Below are positions 17,029-26,227 of a stretch of 64,000 nt of DNA, in pieces. The stretch comes from Ulvibacterium marinum. Lineage in GTDB: Bacteria; Bacteroidota; Bacteroidia; Flavobacteriales; Flavobacteriaceae. Numbering within the stretch: the first letter of the stretch is position 1; every line of letters begins with the position of its first letter. The position numbers and the translations under genes are program-made. The stretch covers positions 124,001-188,000 of the forward strand of contig NZ_RBCJ01000001.1 of NCBI RefSeq assembly GCF_003626755.1, in the 5' to 3' direction. The notes below the pieces were generated by a model, which saw only the letters and a program-made list of their open reading frames with translations, searched no databases and was not told where the DNA came from.

Positions 17029-18024
17029 ATGCAAATAGATTTTACACATAAACAGTCCGCCCATTGTGAAAACGGGGTGGTATCCAACCTCATGCGGCAC
17101 AACGGATTTGAGGTGAGCGAGCCCATGGTATTCGGAATAGGATCCGGACTTCTCTTCAGCTACCTTCCTTTCCTAAAGGTCAATTATGCTCCGGTTTTCA
17201 CCTATAGGGTAATGCCCGGACTTATTTTCAACCGGTTTGCCAAACGTGTGGGTATAAAAGTGAAAAGGGAGAAATTCAAAAAAACAGAGGACGCCCGAAA
17301 AAGATTGGATGCAAATCTGGCAAACAACAATCCAGTAGGGCTTCAGGTAGGGGTGTTTCAACTCCCCTATTTCCCTGAGGAGTATCGCTTCCACTTCAAT
17401 GCACATAATATGGTGGTATATGGAAAGCAAGGGGATACCTACCTCATCAGCGATCCCGTAATGGAAGACGTGACCACGCTTACGGATAGGGAACTGGAAA
17501 AGGTACGATTTGCCAAGGGAGCTTTCGCGCCTAAAGGCCACATGTACTACCCTATTGCCTTCCCAGAGACCCTGAGTCTGGAAAAAGCGATCGTAAAGGG
17601 GATAAAGCATACCTGTAGGGATATGACCGCTCCTGTACCCATTGTAGGGGTAAGGGCCATGCGCTGGGTTGCCAAAAACATTCGCAAATGGCCTCAAAAA
17701 TTGGGAGCCAAGAAAGCTAACCATTATTTAGGTCAAATTGTACGTATGCAAGAGGAAATCGGTACGGGTGGTGGAGGATTTCGGTATATTTATGCTGCAT
17801 TTTTACAGGAAGCCGGTAAAGTGCTGAAAAACGAAAAGCTCAAGGATTTTTCAAAGGAAATGACCGAAATTGGAGATCAATGGCGTGATTTTGCCCTTGA
17901 AGCTTCCCGCGTGTATAAAAATCGTAGTGTGCAAACAGACGCCTATAACAAGGTGGCGGACCAATTACTGGATTTGGCCAAAAGAGAGGAAGCTTTTTTT
18001 CAGGCCTTGCGCAAGGCAGTTTAA
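17029..18024 (+). CDS. BtrH-N / DUF4872-type acyltransferase-like protein
   Basis: 331 residues. The N-terminal part (HCENG near residue 12, then AHNMVVYG near 121) matches the papain-like BtrH N-terminal domain: a cysteine and histidine that in butirosin BtrH move an acyl group from an ACP to an amine. The C-terminal half fits the DUF4872 helical partner domain. It lies 3 bases after the preceding gene and before the ABC transporter. Here it may transfer an acyl chain from a cluster ACP to an alcohol, phenol or amine. The acceptor is unknown. Confidence 0.75.
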   Translation: MQIDFTHKQSAHCENGVVSNLMRHNGFEVSEPMVFGIGSGLLFSYLPFLKVNYAPVFTYRVMPGLIFNRFAKRVGIKVKREKFKKTEDARKRLDANLANNNPVGLQVGVFQLPYFPEEYRFHFNAHNMVVYGKQGDTYLISDPVMEDVTTLTDRELEKVRFAKGAFAPKGHMYYPIAFPETLSLEKAIVKGIKHTCRDMTAPVPIVGVRAMRWVAKNIRKWPQKLGAKKANHYLGQIVRMQEEIGTGGGGFRYIYAAFLQEAGKVLKNEKLKDFSKEMTEIGDQWRDFALEASRVYKNRSVQTDAYNKVADQLLDLAKREEAFFQALRKAV

Positions 18025-18074
18025 AGGTTCTTAATTACTGAAACGCATCCGTTCTTTTGGAAATATGATAGCCC

Positions 18075-18818
18075 ATGATTCAAATCGACCAACTATCCAA
18101 AAAATATAAGGGAGCAGATTTTTATGCGGTCAAGGATTTAAGCCTTACGGTACATGAAAAGGAGATTTTTGGTTTGTTGGGCCCAAACGGTGCGGGTAAG
18201 ACCACTTTGATTTCTATGTTGAGTTCACTGCTAAAACCAACTTCCGGATCCTTTTCCATAAACGGACTGGACTTCCAAGAAAGTAAAAATGAACTAAAAC
18301 AACATATTGGTATCGTTCCCCAAGAGTATGCGCTATATCCCTCTTTGACTGCCTTTGAGAACTTGCGTTATTTTGGAAGTATGTACGGGCTAAAGGGCGA
18401 TTCACTCCAGGAAAATATTATATCGAATCTAAAAACACTGGGGCTTTATGACTTTGCCCACAAGAGGATACGAACCTTCTCCGGAGGAATGAAAAGGCGC
18501 ATCAACCTTATTACCAGCATTCTACATCATCCCAAAGTGTTGTTCCTGGATGAACCCACCGTAGGGGTAGATGTGCAATCCAAAAGTGTTATTCTGGAGC
18601 ATTTAAAAAATTTGAATGGTCAAGGCACCACTATCATATATACCTCACACCATCTGAATGAAGCCGAGCATTTCTGTACACGAGTGGCGATTATAGACCA
18701 TGGGAAAGTTGTGTGTAAAGGGGTACCGCAAGACTTGGTTGTTGAACAAAAGGGAGCGCATAATCTCGAAGAGGTATTTCTTGCCCGAACCGGAAAAGCA
18801 TTGCGAGACTATGCATAG
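18075..18818 (+). CDS. ABC transporter ATP-binding protein
   Basis: 247 residues, an ABC-2 type ATPase. Walker A is GPNGAGKTT (about 36-44), the Q-loop follows in IVPQEYALYP, the signature is FSGGMKRR and Walker B is VLFLDEPTVGVD. The permease gene overlaps its end by 8 bases. The pair should export a pigment precursor or a lipid-linked product across the inner membrane. The substrate is inferred from position within the cluster. Confidence 0.93.
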   Translation: MIQIDQLSKKYKGADFYAVKDLSLTVHEKEIFGLLGPNGAGKTTLISMLSSLLKPTSGSFSINGLDFQESKNELKQHIGIVPQEYALYPSLTAFENLRYFGSMYGLKGDSLQENIISNLKTLGLYDFAHKRIRTFSGGMKRRINLITSILHHPKVLFLDEPTVGVDVQSKSVILEHLKNLNGQGTTIIYTSHHLNEAEHFCTRVAIIDHGKVVCKGVPQDLVVEQKGAHNLEEVFLARTGKALRDYA

Positions 18819-20073
18819 GCTTTGGGCATCCACATATAAGGAATTTTTGCTGTTGATCCGGGATTTAGGCGGATTAGCCATTCTCTTCCTGATGCCTTTG
18901 GTTTTGTTGGTGGTCATTACCTTGGTACAGGACAGTACCTTTAAGACTGTTAAGGAAACCAAGATTCCAATTCTAATGGTAGACCAGGATAGTGGAACGG
19001 TGTCCGAAAGTATCCATGAAAGCCTATCAAAAAGCAATTCCCTTGAAATTATCAAAAAATCCTCAGAAACAGAGGCTCTTGAACTGGTACAAAAGGGAGA
19101 TTATCAACTGGCCATAATCATCCCGAAAGGGCTATCCAGGGACATGGATAAAAAGGTAACGGCTAATGTAAATGGTATCATGACCAGATTAGGATTGGAA
19201 GAAGATTCGGTCTCCACGGCCATAAAAATTGAGCCTAAGGAAATCCGGCTTTATTTTGATCCTGCCACCCAACTGTCCTTTAAAAGTTCCATAAAAAATG
19301 GAATCGATAAAATGGTTTCAAAAATTGAGACCAGAACCATTTATGAAGCATTTCAGGAACAGTTGACAGAGGATGACTCGGAAATTATCTTTGATACCGA
19401 AAGTTTTATCACTTTTGCCGAAATCGTTCCGGGAGGGAATAAGAATCCAATTCCAAACTCTACCCAACATAATGTTCCTGCTTGGACCCTTTTTGCTATC
19501 TTTTTTATTATCCTTCCCCTTTCCATCAATATGGTGAAGGAAAAGAACCAAGGTACCTTTATACGTCTTCGTACCCAACCGGTTTCCTATGCAACGGTTT
19601 TGGGAGGCAAGACCTTGGTGTTTTTATTGGTTTGCCTAATTCAGTTTTCCTTAATGTTATTCATAGGCATCTTTTTATTCCCTTTCCTTGGGCTACCACA
19701 ACTGGATGTCTCTGGCAAGTTGCCCTTGTTGTATCTTACCGCCTTCTTTGCAGGTCTCGCAGCTATTGGATTGGGGCTTTTGGTAGGGACCGTTGCCAAA
19801 TCCCAGGAGCAATCTGCCCCCTTTGGTGCCACTTTGGTAGTTATTTTGGCAGCATTGGGGGGAGTTTGGGTGCCTGTTTTCGTAATGCCTCCAACTATGC
19901 AGTTACTTTCCAACATCTCACCTATGAATTGGGGACTAAATGCCTTCTATGATGTATTTTTGCGCAATGTAGGGGTCTCGGAAATCATTCCTGAGATTTC
20001 ATTGTTGCTTGGATTTTTTATTTTGAGTACCCTAATCGCAATCATGTACTATGAGCAAAAAAATGCGGTCTAA
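18811..20073 (+). CDS. ABC-2 type permease
   Basis: 420 residues from ATG 18811 (MHRLWAST), overlapping the ATPase stop by 8 bases; a longer reading from 18700 lies inside the ATPase gene and is unlikely. The layout is classic: one N-terminal helix, a large extracytoplasmic loop of about 190 residues, then five or six helices at the C-terminus. It forms the membrane half of the exporter encoded with the preceding ATPase. The next gene overlaps its end by 23 bases. Confidence 0.9.
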   Translation: MHRLWASTYKEFLLLIRDLGGLAILFLMPLVLLVVITLVQDSTFKTVKETKIPILMVDQDSGTVSESIHESLSKSNSLEIIKKSSETEALELVQKGDYQLAIIIPKGLSRDMDKKVTANVNGIMTRLGLEEDSVSTAIKIEPKEIRLYFDPATQLSFKSSIKNGIDKMVSKIETRTIYEAFQEQLTEDDSEIIFDTESFITFAEIVPGGNKNPIPNSTQHNVPAWTLFAIFFIILPLSINMVKEKNQGTFIRLRTQPVSYATVLGGKTLVFLLVCLIQFSLMLFIGIFLFPFLGLPQLDVSGKLPLLYLTAFFAGLAAIGLGLLVGTVAKSQEQSAPFGATLVVILAALGGVWVPVFVMPPTMQLLSNISPMNWGLNAFYDVFLRNVGVSEIIPEISLLLGFFILSTLIAIMYYEQKNAV

Positions 20074-20500
20074 ACCTAGGAAGGAAATCAGCTATACAAG
20101 CCGGATACGTGTACGGTTTGTTGAGACCGATCCCCTGGGTATCGTTTGGCACGGCAATTATATCCAATATTTTGAGGATGGTAGGGAAGCTTTCGGAAGA
20201 CATCATGGGATATCCTATTTGGATCAGAAAGAGCATAATTTTTCCACCCCCATTGTAAAATCGAATAGCGAACACAAACTCCCTTTGCGTTATGGGGACG
20301 TGGCCACGATCAAAACTATCTATATAGATTCTCCGGCAGCGAAGATGATGTTCCGATATGAAATTTATAATCCGAAGGATGAACTGGTCTGTACAGGGGA
20401 AACGGTTCAGGTGTTTGTTGAGCTTGGCGGCGAAATGTCCCTGACCATCCCGGACTTCTTTTTGGCATGGAAGAAAAAAGTTGGGTTGGTGGATGAGTAA
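20051..20500 (+). CDS. 4-hydroxybenzoyl-CoA thioesterase-like hotdog protein
   Basis: 149 residues. The ETDPLGIVWHGNYIQYFEDG segment is the catalytic loop of the 4HBT/YbgC thioesterase family. It overlaps the permease gene upstream and the ketosynthase gene downstream by a few bases. It may release finished acyl chains from ACP or edit wrong starters. In aryl polyene clusters a similar thioesterase is regularly present. Confidence 0.85.
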   Translation: MSKKMRSKPRKEISYTSRIRVRFVETDPLGIVWHGNYIQYFEDGREAFGRHHGISYLDQKEHNFSTPIVKSNSEHKLPLRYGDVATIKTIYIDSPAAKMMFRYEIYNPKDELVCTGETVQVFVELGGEMSLTIPDFFLAWKKKVGLVDE

Positions 20501-21641
20501 AGTATATGTATCACATAACACCATTGTTTCTTCCTTAGGTTATGATAGCCTCTCTGTGGTCCAGAAAATAAAGGATGGACGTTCAGGACTTCAAACTATA
20601 AGTGATATAAAACTACTTGATCAACCCATCTGCGCATCTATAGTGGATACCAGAAAATTACCAAATATAGCTAAGGAACCAAATCTAGAAGAAAAATATA
20701 CACGCCTAGAGCAAATGTTATTGGTTTCCTTGGGAAATGTAATTCAGGCATCACAAATTGAATTAACGGACAGGGTAGGGCTTATTATTTCCACTACAAA
20801 AGGTAATATAGATGTTTTGGACCACGATAGCCCGTTTCCCAGGGAACGGGCTTATTTGGCCGAATTGGGGAAGGTCCTAAAGGATTTTTTCGGATTTAAG
20901 ACCAGCCCCATAGTCCTTTCCAATGCATGTGTCTCCGGGCTATTGGCCATTGCTGCCGCCAAAAAACTAATTGCACAGGATTGTTTTGATCATGTATTTA
21001 TTACCGGTGGTGATTTAGTCTCTAAATTTACCCTTTCGGGTTTTAACGCGTTTCAGGCCTTGAGTGCCGAACCCTGTAGACCCTATGACAAAAACCGTTC
21101 GGGTATCAATATTGGGGAAGTGTCCGCAAGTGCTCTGATAACGAAGGACAATACGAACCTTGCCAAGGAATCCGTGGTCATCTTAGGAGATGCCTCGTGC
21201 AATGATGCCAATCATATCTCCGGCCCCTCAAGGACTGGTGAAGGTCTATATCGTAGTGTAAAACTTGCTCTGAAGGAAGCAAAATCGAAACCCGAAGGCG
21301 TTGATTTTATTTCTGCACATGGTACGGCCACCCTGTTCAATGACGAAATGGAGGCCATCGCCTTCAACCGGCTAAACCTTCAAAACACTCCATTGAACAG
21401 TCTGAAAGGGTTTTTTGGCCACACCCTGGGTGCCTCAGGTCTCCTGGAAACAATTGTAGGTATGCACTCCCTACACCAAAATACGCTCTTTGCCTCCCAG
21501 GGATTTGAGGAAATAGGCGTATCACAACCTATTAACGTCATTAAAAAAACGGAGCCCAAACCAATGGACACCTTCCTAAAGACGTCATCAGGGTTTGGAG
21601 GTTCCAATACGGCCATCGTTTTTAAAAAGGTATCGGAATGA
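20493..21641 (+). CDS. beta-ketoacyl-ACP synthase 2 (pigment cluster)
   Basis: 382 residues from ATG 20493 (MSKVYVSHN), overlapping the thioesterase stop by 8 bases; 20481 is a possible earlier start. The active-site cysteine (NACVSG), the first histidine (SAHGTAT) and the second histidine (FGHTLGAS) are all present, so it should be catalytic. It is more divergent than the synthase at 11303, resembling the ketosynthases of aryl polyene pathways. It is followed by a half-length ketosynthase-like gene and a second ACP. Confidence 0.87.
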   Translation: MSKVYVSHNTIVSSLGYDSLSVVQKIKDGRSGLQTISDIKLLDQPICASIVDTRKLPNIAKEPNLEEKYTRLEQMLLVSLGNVIQASQIELTDRVGLIISTTKGNIDVLDHDSPFPRERAYLAELGKVLKDFFGFKTSPIVLSNACVSGLLAIAAAKKLIAQDCFDHVFITGGDLVSKFTLSGFNAFQALSAEPCRPYDKNRSGINIGEVSASALITKDNTNLAKESVVILGDASCNDANHISGPSRTGEGLYRSVKLALKEAKSKPEGVDFISAHGTATLFNDEMEAIAFNRLNLQNTPLNSLKGFFGHTLGASGLLETIVGMHSLHQNTLFASQGFEEIGVSQPINVIKKTEPKPMDTFLKTSSGFGGSNTAIVFKKVSE

Positions 21642-22252
21642 TGGAAAAAGAATATTTTATATCCTCCTATTGCCATATCAGGAACAATACCATTTCGCTA
21701 AACGGGACGACGCTTTATCAAGAGCAACACCCAGATTTTAAATCCCTGGCAAAATCGGCCTACAGATACTTCAAAACCGACTATTCCAAGTTTTTCAAAA
21801 TGGATAATCTAAGCAAATTAGGGTTTTTGGCGGCGGATATCCTCTTAAAAAATGAAGGTATTCTCCCTGAAAATGAAGAGAATATCGCCATTGTACTCAG
21901 TAATAGGGCATCAAGCCTGGATACGGACAGAAAGCATTGGGAATCCATTCGCAACCCTGATACTTATTATCCCAGTCCGGCTATTTTTGTATACACGCTT
22001 CCCAATATCTGTATCGGGGAAATTAGTATCCGGCACAAACTTTATTCTGAAAATAGTTTTTTTATCTTTGACGAATTTAATCCAAGCCATCTGTTCTCAT
22101 ATGCGAACGGCTTATTGGATATGCAAAAAGCAGAAAAGGTACTATGTGGTTGGGTAGATTTTGATGGCCCCGATTATGAGGCTTTTTTATACCTAGTGAA
22201 CAAAAAGGGGGCCATTGAACATAGTATTGAGGAAATAACCCGATTATTTTAA
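21638..22252 (+). CDS. half-length ketosynthase-like protein
   Basis: 204 residues. Its spacing and hydrophobic pattern (IAIVLSNRASS, later FVYTLPNICIGEISI) suggest the N-terminal thiolase-fold half of a ketosynthase. The usual nucleophile context is not preserved and the C-terminal histidine half is missing. There is no frameshift or leftover coding sequence: the next gene, an ACP, begins 6 bases later. It is therefore probably a shaped accessory subunit of the neighbouring synthase, not a broken gene. Start overlaps the previous stop (ATGATG). Confidence 0.65.
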   Translation: MMEKEYFISSYCHIRNNTISLNGTTLYQEQHPDFKSLAKSAYRYFKTDYSKFFKMDNLSKLGFLAADILLKNEGILPENEENIAIVLSNRASSLDTDRKHWESIRNPDTYYPSPAIFVYTLPNICIGEISIRHKLYSENSFFIFDEFNPSHLFSYANGLLDMQKAEKVLCGWVDFDGPDYEAFLYLVNKKGAIEHSIEEITRLF

Positions 22253-22258
22253 ACCCAT

Positions 22259-22516
22259 ATGGAGGCATTGAAAGAAGAATTGAAGTCAAAAATCATAGAG
22301 CAGCTAAACCTAGAAGATGTTTCGGTGGATGAAATCGCGGACGACGATCCCCTTTTCGGGGACGGACTGGGATTGGACTCCATAGATGCATTGGAGCTTA
22401 TTGTAATGCTCGATAAGGACTACGGAATAAAATTGGCCGACCCCAAGGAGGGGAAAAAAATCTTCGAATCAGTCGGGACCATGGCAGATTATATCACACA
22501 GCACAAGACCAAATAA
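22259..22516 (+). CDS. acyl carrier protein 2
   Basis: 85 residues with the phosphopantetheine serine in GLDSIDAL. Acidic, with the helix pattern of ACPs. It lies between the half-length ketosynthase and the KS/CLF pair, so it probably carries the aryl polyene chain, leaving ACP 1 for another branch. That division of labour is inferred. Confidence 0.9.
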   Translation: MEALKEELKSKIIEQLNLEDVSVDEIADDDPLFGDGLGLDSIDALELIVMLDKDYGIKLADPKEGKKIFESVGTMADYITQHKTK

Positions 22517-22579
22517 TATTTACCCACTTCACCTTTCGTTTTTTGTACATTCGTAACAAAGCGTTTTCAGTTAAAGAAT

Positions 22580-23782
22580 ATGGGCAAGGGCATCGCCATA
22601 ACTGGTATGGGAATCATTTCTGCCATTGGGAACAATGTGGAGGAAAACTACAGGTCCCTGATTGATGGCAAAAAAGGAATCTCAAGAATTTCAAAAATCG
22701 ATACGGTCCACAAAGATGCCTTAATGGTGGGTGAAATTGATTTCACCAATCAGGAATTAGAGCAATTTCTAGAACTCGGCGGGAGCCATAATTATTCTCG
22801 CAGTGCCTTATTGGGGGCATTTGCGGCCAAACAAGCCGTTTCAAACGCGAACATTACCCATATAAATTCATATAAAACAGGCTTGGTATCCGCCACTACC
22901 GTGGGTGGTATGGACAAGACCGAGCAATACTATTATGAATACTTCGAAAATAAGGAGGTCCAAAAATATATTGAGGGGCACCATGCCGGGGATTCCACCC
23001 AGAAAATAGCGGAGCAATTGGGTCTCCATGGCAGTTTGGTAACCACCATCAGTACAGCCTGTTCCTCAGCTGCGAACGCCATATTACTTGGTGCACGTTT
23101 GCTAAAAGCGGGAAAATTGGACAGGGTAATCGTAGGTGGGACGGACGGACTTTCTAAATTTACCTTGAACGGCTTTAAGACCTTAATGATACAATCCGAT
23201 ACGTACAACACTCCTTTTGATGAAAACCGGAAGGGCTTAAATCTAGGTGAGGCAGCGGCTTTTTTAGTCCTGGAATCCGATGAGGTGGTACAAAAGGAAA
23301 ATAAGGAAGTCCTGGCCTATGTAAAAGGATGGGGGAATGCCAATGATGCCTTTCACCAAACCGCTTCCTCGGACCATGGGGATGGGGCTACCTTGGCCAT
23401 GCAAAAAGCGTTGAAGGTTGCAGGATCAAAAAGCAATGAAATTGATTATATCAATGCGCATGGAACCGCCACCCCCAACAATGATCTTTCGGAAGGAAGA
23501 GCCTTTTTACGGGTTTTTGGCGATACCGTACCGGACTTTAGTTCTACCAAGGCCTATACCGGGCATACGCTGGCAGCAGCCGGAGGCGTGGAAGCCGTCT
23601 TTTCCGTTTTGGCCTTACAGCATAATGTGATTTTCCCTAACCTCAATTTCAAAAATCCCATGCAGGAATTTCATCTTACGCCACAGACGGAGCTTAAGAA
23701 AAAGAAGTTGCATACCGTACTATCCAATTCATTGGGCTTTGGCGGCAATTGTTCAACCCTTATATTTTCGAAAGAAGCCTAG
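22580..23782 (+). CDS. beta-ketoacyl-ACP synthase 3 (KS alpha of a KS/CLF pair)
   Basis: 400 residues. ISTACSSAAN holds the nucleophile; NAHGTATP and YTGHTLAAAG give the two histidines. The next gene starts directly after its stop and encodes a ketosynthase-like protein lacking all three catalytic residues. Together they look like the KS alpha/chain-length-factor dimer of type II polyketide and aryl polyene systems. A gap of 63 bases precedes it, one of the larger spaces inside the operon, but I saw no clear promoter there. Confidence 0.9.
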   Translation: MGKGIAITGMGIISAIGNNVEENYRSLIDGKKGISRISKIDTVHKDALMVGEIDFTNQELEQFLELGGSHNYSRSALLGAFAAKQAVSNANITHINSYKTGLVSATTVGGMDKTEQYYYEYFENKEVQKYIEGHHAGDSTQKIAEQLGLHGSLVTTISTACSSAANAILLGARLLKAGKLDRVIVGGTDGLSKFTLNGFKTLMIQSDTYNTPFDENRKGLNLGEAAAFLVLESDEVVQKENKEVLAYVKGWGNANDAFHQTASSDHGDGATLAMQKALKVAGSKSNEIDYINAHGTATPNNDLSEGRAFLRVFGDTVPDFSSTKAYTGHTLAAAGGVEAVFSVLALQHNVIFPNLNFKNPMQEFHLTPQTELKKKKLHTVLSNSLGFGGNCSTLIFSKEA

Positions 23783-24847
23783 ATGAAACCGGTTTATATC
23801 AATAGCGTTGCTTCCATATCGGCCCAAAGGACCTTTGATAATTCGGTCTTTCTGGATGAAATCACCGAGTATACGGATAATGTTATTCGCGTAATAGACC
23901 CTAACTACAAGGAATTCATTCCCCCAGCTGCTGCAAGGAGAATGGCAAAAGGAATAAAAATGGGGGTAGCCGCTTCAAAAATTGCCCTAAATGAGGCCAA
24001 CCTAGAAAATGTGGATGCCATTATTACGGGTACCGGATTGGGTTGCATTGCGGATTCGGAAAAATTCGTCAGCAAGATCATAGATGATAACGAGGAATAC
24101 CTAACACCCACCTCGTTTATCCAATCTACCCATAATACCGTTGCGGGGCAGATAGCCTTGAGCATAAAGTGTAAAGGCTATAATTTTACCTATGTACATT
24201 CCAGTGTCTCCTTTGAATCGGCTCTACTTGATGCCAAATTGCAATTGGAATACGATGAGGCCCAAAACATTCTGGTGGGTGGGGTAGATGAACTGGCCGA
24301 CCATCACATTAAAATACATAAGTTGGTCGACCATATTAAGGCTGATGTGGTCAATTCAAAGGAACTTTTGGAATCCAATACCGAGGGAGCAGTTTTTGGG
24401 GAAGGAGCCAGTTTCTTTGTGCTCTCAAATAAAAAAAGTGACCATACCTATGCACAGGTCTTGGATGTGGCTACCTACAATAGTTTTTCCAAGCAGGAAT
24501 TGCAGAGTGCCCTTGAGTCTTTTCTACAAGAAAATAGTCTGGAAATTTCCGATATCGATATCGTGGCGATGGGCAACAATGGGGATATAGGCTACGATGG
24601 ATATTATGACGCATTAAGCCATGGGGTTTTAAAAAATACCGCTCAGACCTATTACAAACACCTGTGCGGCGAGTTCAATACAGCTTCTTCCTTTGGCGCA
24701 TGGATGGCCGCAAAAATGATAAGGACCCAACACATTCCGGAAGCAATTAAGTTGAACGGAATGGAGCCCTCCAAAATTGGGACAGTGCTCCTGTACAACC
24801 AATACCGTGGGGAGAACCACAGTTTTGTTTTACTGCGCGGATGCTGA
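23783..24847 (+). CDS. chain-length-factor-like ketosynthase homologue (KS beta)
   Basis: 354 residues. When the LLDA segment is set against the LLGA of the preceding synthase, the nucleophile position reads serine (VHSSVS), the first histidine region reads GNNGDIG and the second histidine is replaced by glutamate (CGEFNTASS). It is therefore catalytically dead, as in chain length factors, which dimerise with the active KS and set the tunnel length. Tight coupling to the active KS at 22580 supports this. Confidence 0.8.
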   Translation: MKPVYINSVASISAQRTFDNSVFLDEITEYTDNVIRVIDPNYKEFIPPAAARRMAKGIKMGVAASKIALNEANLENVDAIITGTGLGCIADSEKFVSKIIDDNEEYLTPTSFIQSTHNTVAGQIALSIKCKGYNFTYVHSSVSFESALLDAKLQLEYDEAQNILVGGVDELADHHIKIHKLVDHIKADVVNSKELLESNTEGAVFGEGASFFVLSNKKSDHTYAQVLDVATYNSFSKQELQSALESFLQENSLEISDIDIVAMGNNGDIGYDGYYDALSHGVLKNTAQTYYKHLCGEFNTASSFGAWMAAKMIRTQHIPEAIKLNGMEPSKIGTVLLYNQYRGENHSFVLLRGC

Positions 24848-25617
24848 CATTTGTATCTATAAAACGGTTTTTCCTGATTGCCTTAATCGTTCTTTTGGTT
24901 GGCGATTGGATGTACAACACCCCTGCGTTCTACTATTGGATTCTTATAAGTATCTTTCTTATCCTTACCGTATTGGGTTCTTTTTTAATCCAATGGAATT
25001 TTCACTTAAAATCCCACTGTTCCAATCCGGATATTGACCAAAGCCATATTGCCTTGACCTTTGATGATGGTCCCCATCATGAATATACTTTCCAGGTACT
25101 TCAGCTCTTAAAGCAATTTAATGCCAAAGCCACCTTTTTCTGTATCGGAAAACATATGGAACAGCACAGCGATTTGATCAAACAAATTATCGATGAGGGA
25201 CATACCATTGGCAACCATACCTATTCACATTCCCGAAGGTTTGGGTTCTTTGGTACTAGAAAAGTCATTTCGGAGCTTCAAAAAACCAATAATATCTTTG
25301 CCAAGATAACAGGAAAGCAAATACAAATGTACCGTCCGGCTTTTGGCGTAACCAACCCAAGTATTAAAAAGGCCGTTCAGGCTACAGAACTGCAATCTAT
25401 TGGGTGGAGCATCCGTTCCCTAGATACTACCCTTCTTTCTGAAGACGCCATTCTACATCGGACAACCCCTAAACTTGCCAAAGGAGACATCGTACTGTTC
25501 CATGATACCAGTCCCAAAACTATTATTGTTTTGGAACAGTTATTGCTAATTTTGCAGGAGAAAAATTTGCAATCGGTCACCGTTGACCAATTGTTGAACA
25601 TCAAAGCTTATGCGTAA
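24841..25617 (+). CDS. NodB-homology polysaccharide deacetylase family protein
   Basis: 258 residues. Two N-terminal membrane segments (about 8-27 and 33-54) are followed by a NodB domain: TFDDGPH (metal-binding aspartate), GNHTYSHS (metal-binding histidines), RPAFG and a late FHDTS. All five expected motif regions appear, so it is likely an active deacetylase or related amidohydrolase facing the periplasm. Such a gene is a regular member of flexirubin clusters, but its substrate there is not established. Start overlaps the preceding stop by 7 bases. Confidence 0.85.
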   Translation: MLTFVSIKRFFLIALIVLLVGDWMYNTPAFYYWILISIFLILTVLGSFLIQWNFHLKSHCSNPDIDQSHIALTFDDGPHHEYTFQVLQLLKQFNAKATFFCIGKHMEQHSDLIKQIIDEGHTIGNHTYSHSRRFGFFGTRKVISELQKTNNIFAKITGKQIQMYRPAFGVTNPSIKKAVQATELQSIGWSIRSLDTTLLSEDAILHRTTPKLAKGDIVLFHDTSPKTIIVLEQLLLILQEKNLQSVTVDQLLNIKAYA

Positions 25618-26227
25618 CCTCATTTTCCTATTATGGTTTACCGTATGTAGCGTATATGCACAGTCCGAAATGAGTGCCGGGGATGCCCGGGCATTGGAGG
25701 CCAAGGTAAAGAAGACCGCCAATACTACCGAGACCATTACCAGTAGTTTTAGGCAATACAAGCATATGGATTTTCTTTCCAATGATATTGAATCTTTAGG
25801 CAAGCTCTCCTTTAAGGCCCCAAATTTGGTTAAATGGGAATATACGGAACCCTTTGCTTATTCGGTCATTTTTGAGGAGGAAACCCTTTACATCAATAAC
25901 GAGGGCAATAAAAGTGATATGGATATCGGTTCCAACAAGCTCTTTAAACGGCTTAATCAACTAATTACAAACAGTATTAAAGGAGATTTATTCAATACAG
26001 ATGAATTTCATATCGATTACTTTAAAAAAGGAAATGATAGTGAAGTGCATTTTGCCCCCAAGGACGAAGATTTTGCTTCATTCATCAAGGCCTTTCATAT
26101 TACATTCAACGGGAATGGGGAAGTGACCGAAGTAAAAATGTTGGAGCCCTCCAATGACTATACCCGTATCGTTTTCACCGACCGAAAAACAAACCAATCC
26201 TTGCCCGATGCGGTATTTGCCCATTAG
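25610..26227 (+). CDS. LolA-like periplasmic carrier protein
   Basis: 205 residues with a short signal peptide (MRNLIFLLWFTVCSVYAQ). The core (IESLGKLSFKAPNLVKWEY, then YINNEG and VTEVKML) follows the LolA/outer-membrane lipoprotein carrier pattern of a half-barrel with a hydrophobic cavity. In this cluster it probably carries the hydrophobic pigment or an intermediate through the periplasm rather than lipoproteins. It overlaps the deacetylase gene by 8 bases and the next lipoprotein gene by 20. Confidence 0.82.
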   Translation: MRNLIFLLWFTVCSVYAQSEMSAGDARALEAKVKKTANTTETITSSFRQYKHMDFLSNDIESLGKLSFKAPNLVKWEYTEPFAYSVIFEEETLYINNEGNKSDMDIGSNKLFKRLNQLITNSIKGDLFNTDEFHIDYFKKGNDSEVHFAPKDEDFASFIKAFHITFNGNGEVTEVKMLEPSNDYTRIVFTDRKTNQSLPDAVFAH

